NCBI RefSeq assembly: GCF_000482705.1
Contig: NZ_AXWO01000035.1
Location: 1 to 51,012 of the forward strand
DNA length: 51,012 nucleotides
Origin: Glycomyces arizonensis DSM 44726
GTDB lineage: Bacteria > Actinomycetota > Actinomycetes > Mycobacteriales > Micromonosporaceae
Direction: 5' to 3'
Below, one piece after another: positions 50,289-51,012 of the stretch; within the stretch, counting starts at the first letter, position 1, and each line of letters starts with the position of its first letter. Under the pieces are notes generated by a model that did not search any database, had not been told where the DNA came from, and worked only from the letters and a program-made list of their open reading frames with translations. A program made the translations under genes and the position numbers.

Positions 50289-50337
50289 CCAGAGAACGAG
50301 CCAACCTCGCAGCCAGTAACGCCAAGTGCCGCAGCAG
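50289..50337 (-). repeat. IS701-type end fragment (copy 2)
   Basis: Inverted relative to 45902-45950 with about four differences. It immediately precedes the IS701-like transposase fragment, and is cut on its other side by the IS4-family element near 50340. Confidence 0.7.
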
Positions 50338-50468
50338 TACTAGGCCCAATGCCGTTCAGTTAGTGCGGTGGCCTGGGTGTCAAGCCTGGCTTTGACTGGT
50401 GGGCATGAGGGAAGGGGCTCTTGGTAGAACGGTTGTGTCGCAACACGTTCATCATTCCAAGGAGCCCC

Positions 50469-51012
50469 TTGTCCTCTCATACTGCCATAACCCGCATCAT
50501 CGGTGCCGCTGGTGGCGCTTTCGCTCCGGGGCATCTGGGGGAGTTGACCCGGATCGTGCCCTTCGAGATGGTCGATGCCGTGCTCGCCGAGTGCGGGAAG
50601 ACCCAGCATCGGACGCGGCTGATCCCGGCTCGGGTGACCGTCTATCTGCTGCTGGCTGGCGGGCTGTTCGCGCATCTGGGATGGGGCCTGGTGTGGGACA
50701 AGCTCACCGCGGGCCTGGGGCCGGGGCCGCGGCCGAGCGGATCGGCGCTGTATTACGCGCGCAAACGGCTCGGAACCGCGCCGCTGCGGGCCCTGTTCGG
50801 CCATCTGGCCGGGCCGGGCGCGGCGGCCGCGCGGTGGCGGGGCCTGCTGGTGTGCGCGATCGACGGCACCGGGATCGATGTTCCCGACACCGATGCCAAC
50901 CGCGAACGGTTCGGGCTGCATTCAGGCGGCCATGCCCGGGCCGGATACCCACAGATCCGCCTGGTCGCTTTGGTCGCGGCCGGGACCCGCGCCCTGCTCG
51001 GAGCGGTCTGGG
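50469..51012 (+). CDS. IS4-family transposase, N-terminal part (runs off window)
   Basis: At least 181 residues from TTG 50469, behind AAGGAG four bases upstream, with no stop before the end of the window. The IS4 N-terminal insert domain is visible: TRLIPARVTVYLLLAGGLFA, then SGSALYYARKRLGTAPLRAL and the start of the DDE domain, VCAIDGTGIDVPDT with the first Asp. The element's left end probably lies close to 50345 (CCAATGCCGTTCAGTTA). The C-terminus with the other catalytic residues is outside the window. Confidence 0.85.
   Translation, partial: MSSHTAITRIIGAAGGAFAPGHLGELTRIVPFEMVDAVLAECGKTQHRTRLIPARVTVYLLLAGGLFAHLGWGLVWDKLTAGLGPGPRPSGSALYYARKRLGTAPLRALFGHLAGPGAAAARWRGLLVCAIDGTGIDVPDTDANRERFGLHSGGHARAGYPQIRLVALVAAGTRALLGAVW

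Overview
This is a high-GC actinobacterial chromosome segment. The evidence is a 16S rRNA 5' end of actinobacterial type, GC-rich third codon positions, frequent GTG and TTG starts, a WhiB regulator, a mycoredoxin, an Scr1-type HTH regulator with a DUF397 partner, and Streptomyces-type PHO boxes. The gene order from UPF0182 protein through YlbL, zincin, ABC1 kinase, WhiB7 and UvrD2 to mycoredoxin is the order I know from the mycobacterial Rv3193c-Rv3198A block. A member of Glycomycetaceae or a nearby family is my guess; the sequence does not prove it.

Positions 1-35600 are core chromosome. In order they hold: the 5' end of a 16S gene with its leader (minus strand); obgE; tRNA-Lys(CTT); a phosphate block (phoU, pstS-pstC-pstA, and a convergent pstB with its own PHO box); small membrane proteins and a cation diffusion facilitator; an Scr1-type regulator with DUF397; a PASTA Ser/Thr kinase; the conserved UPF0182-to-mycoredoxin block; a small ArsR-like regulator/membrane protein pair; an EamA exporter behind a leader with a terminator; a NudC-like hydrolase coupled to two M16 peptidase subunits; and a metNIQ methionine importer behind a cysteine-containing leader peptide. 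The whiB7 gene has a textbook attenuator: promoter with an A-tract, short upstream ORFs, an antiterminator helix and a Rho-independent terminator, followed by the gene and a coupled small ORF.

Positions 35640-42100 look like an actinomycete integrative element inserted at tRNA-Trp(CCA). A large serine recombinase, a tiny partner ORF, repeated AGTAACCGCC motifs next to a replication-relaxation protein, and an HD / NUDIX / XRE-DUF5919 module are present. Transfer (FtsK-like) genes are not seen. At about 42030 a truncated gene gives way to a lower-GC type II restriction-modification pair whose nuclease closely resembles SfiI.

Positions 44200-51012 are a nest of insertion sequences: a decayed IS5-like transposase, a frameshifted IS481-like transposase, an intact IS5-family element with 17-bp inverted repeats, IS701-type end fragments, and the start of an IS4-family transposase running off the window. 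Between the insertion sequences lies a small cargo: a membrane protein, a TetR regulator with a palindromic operator, and a two-gene operon of a small membrane protein and an NAD(P)-dependent epimerase-like protein.
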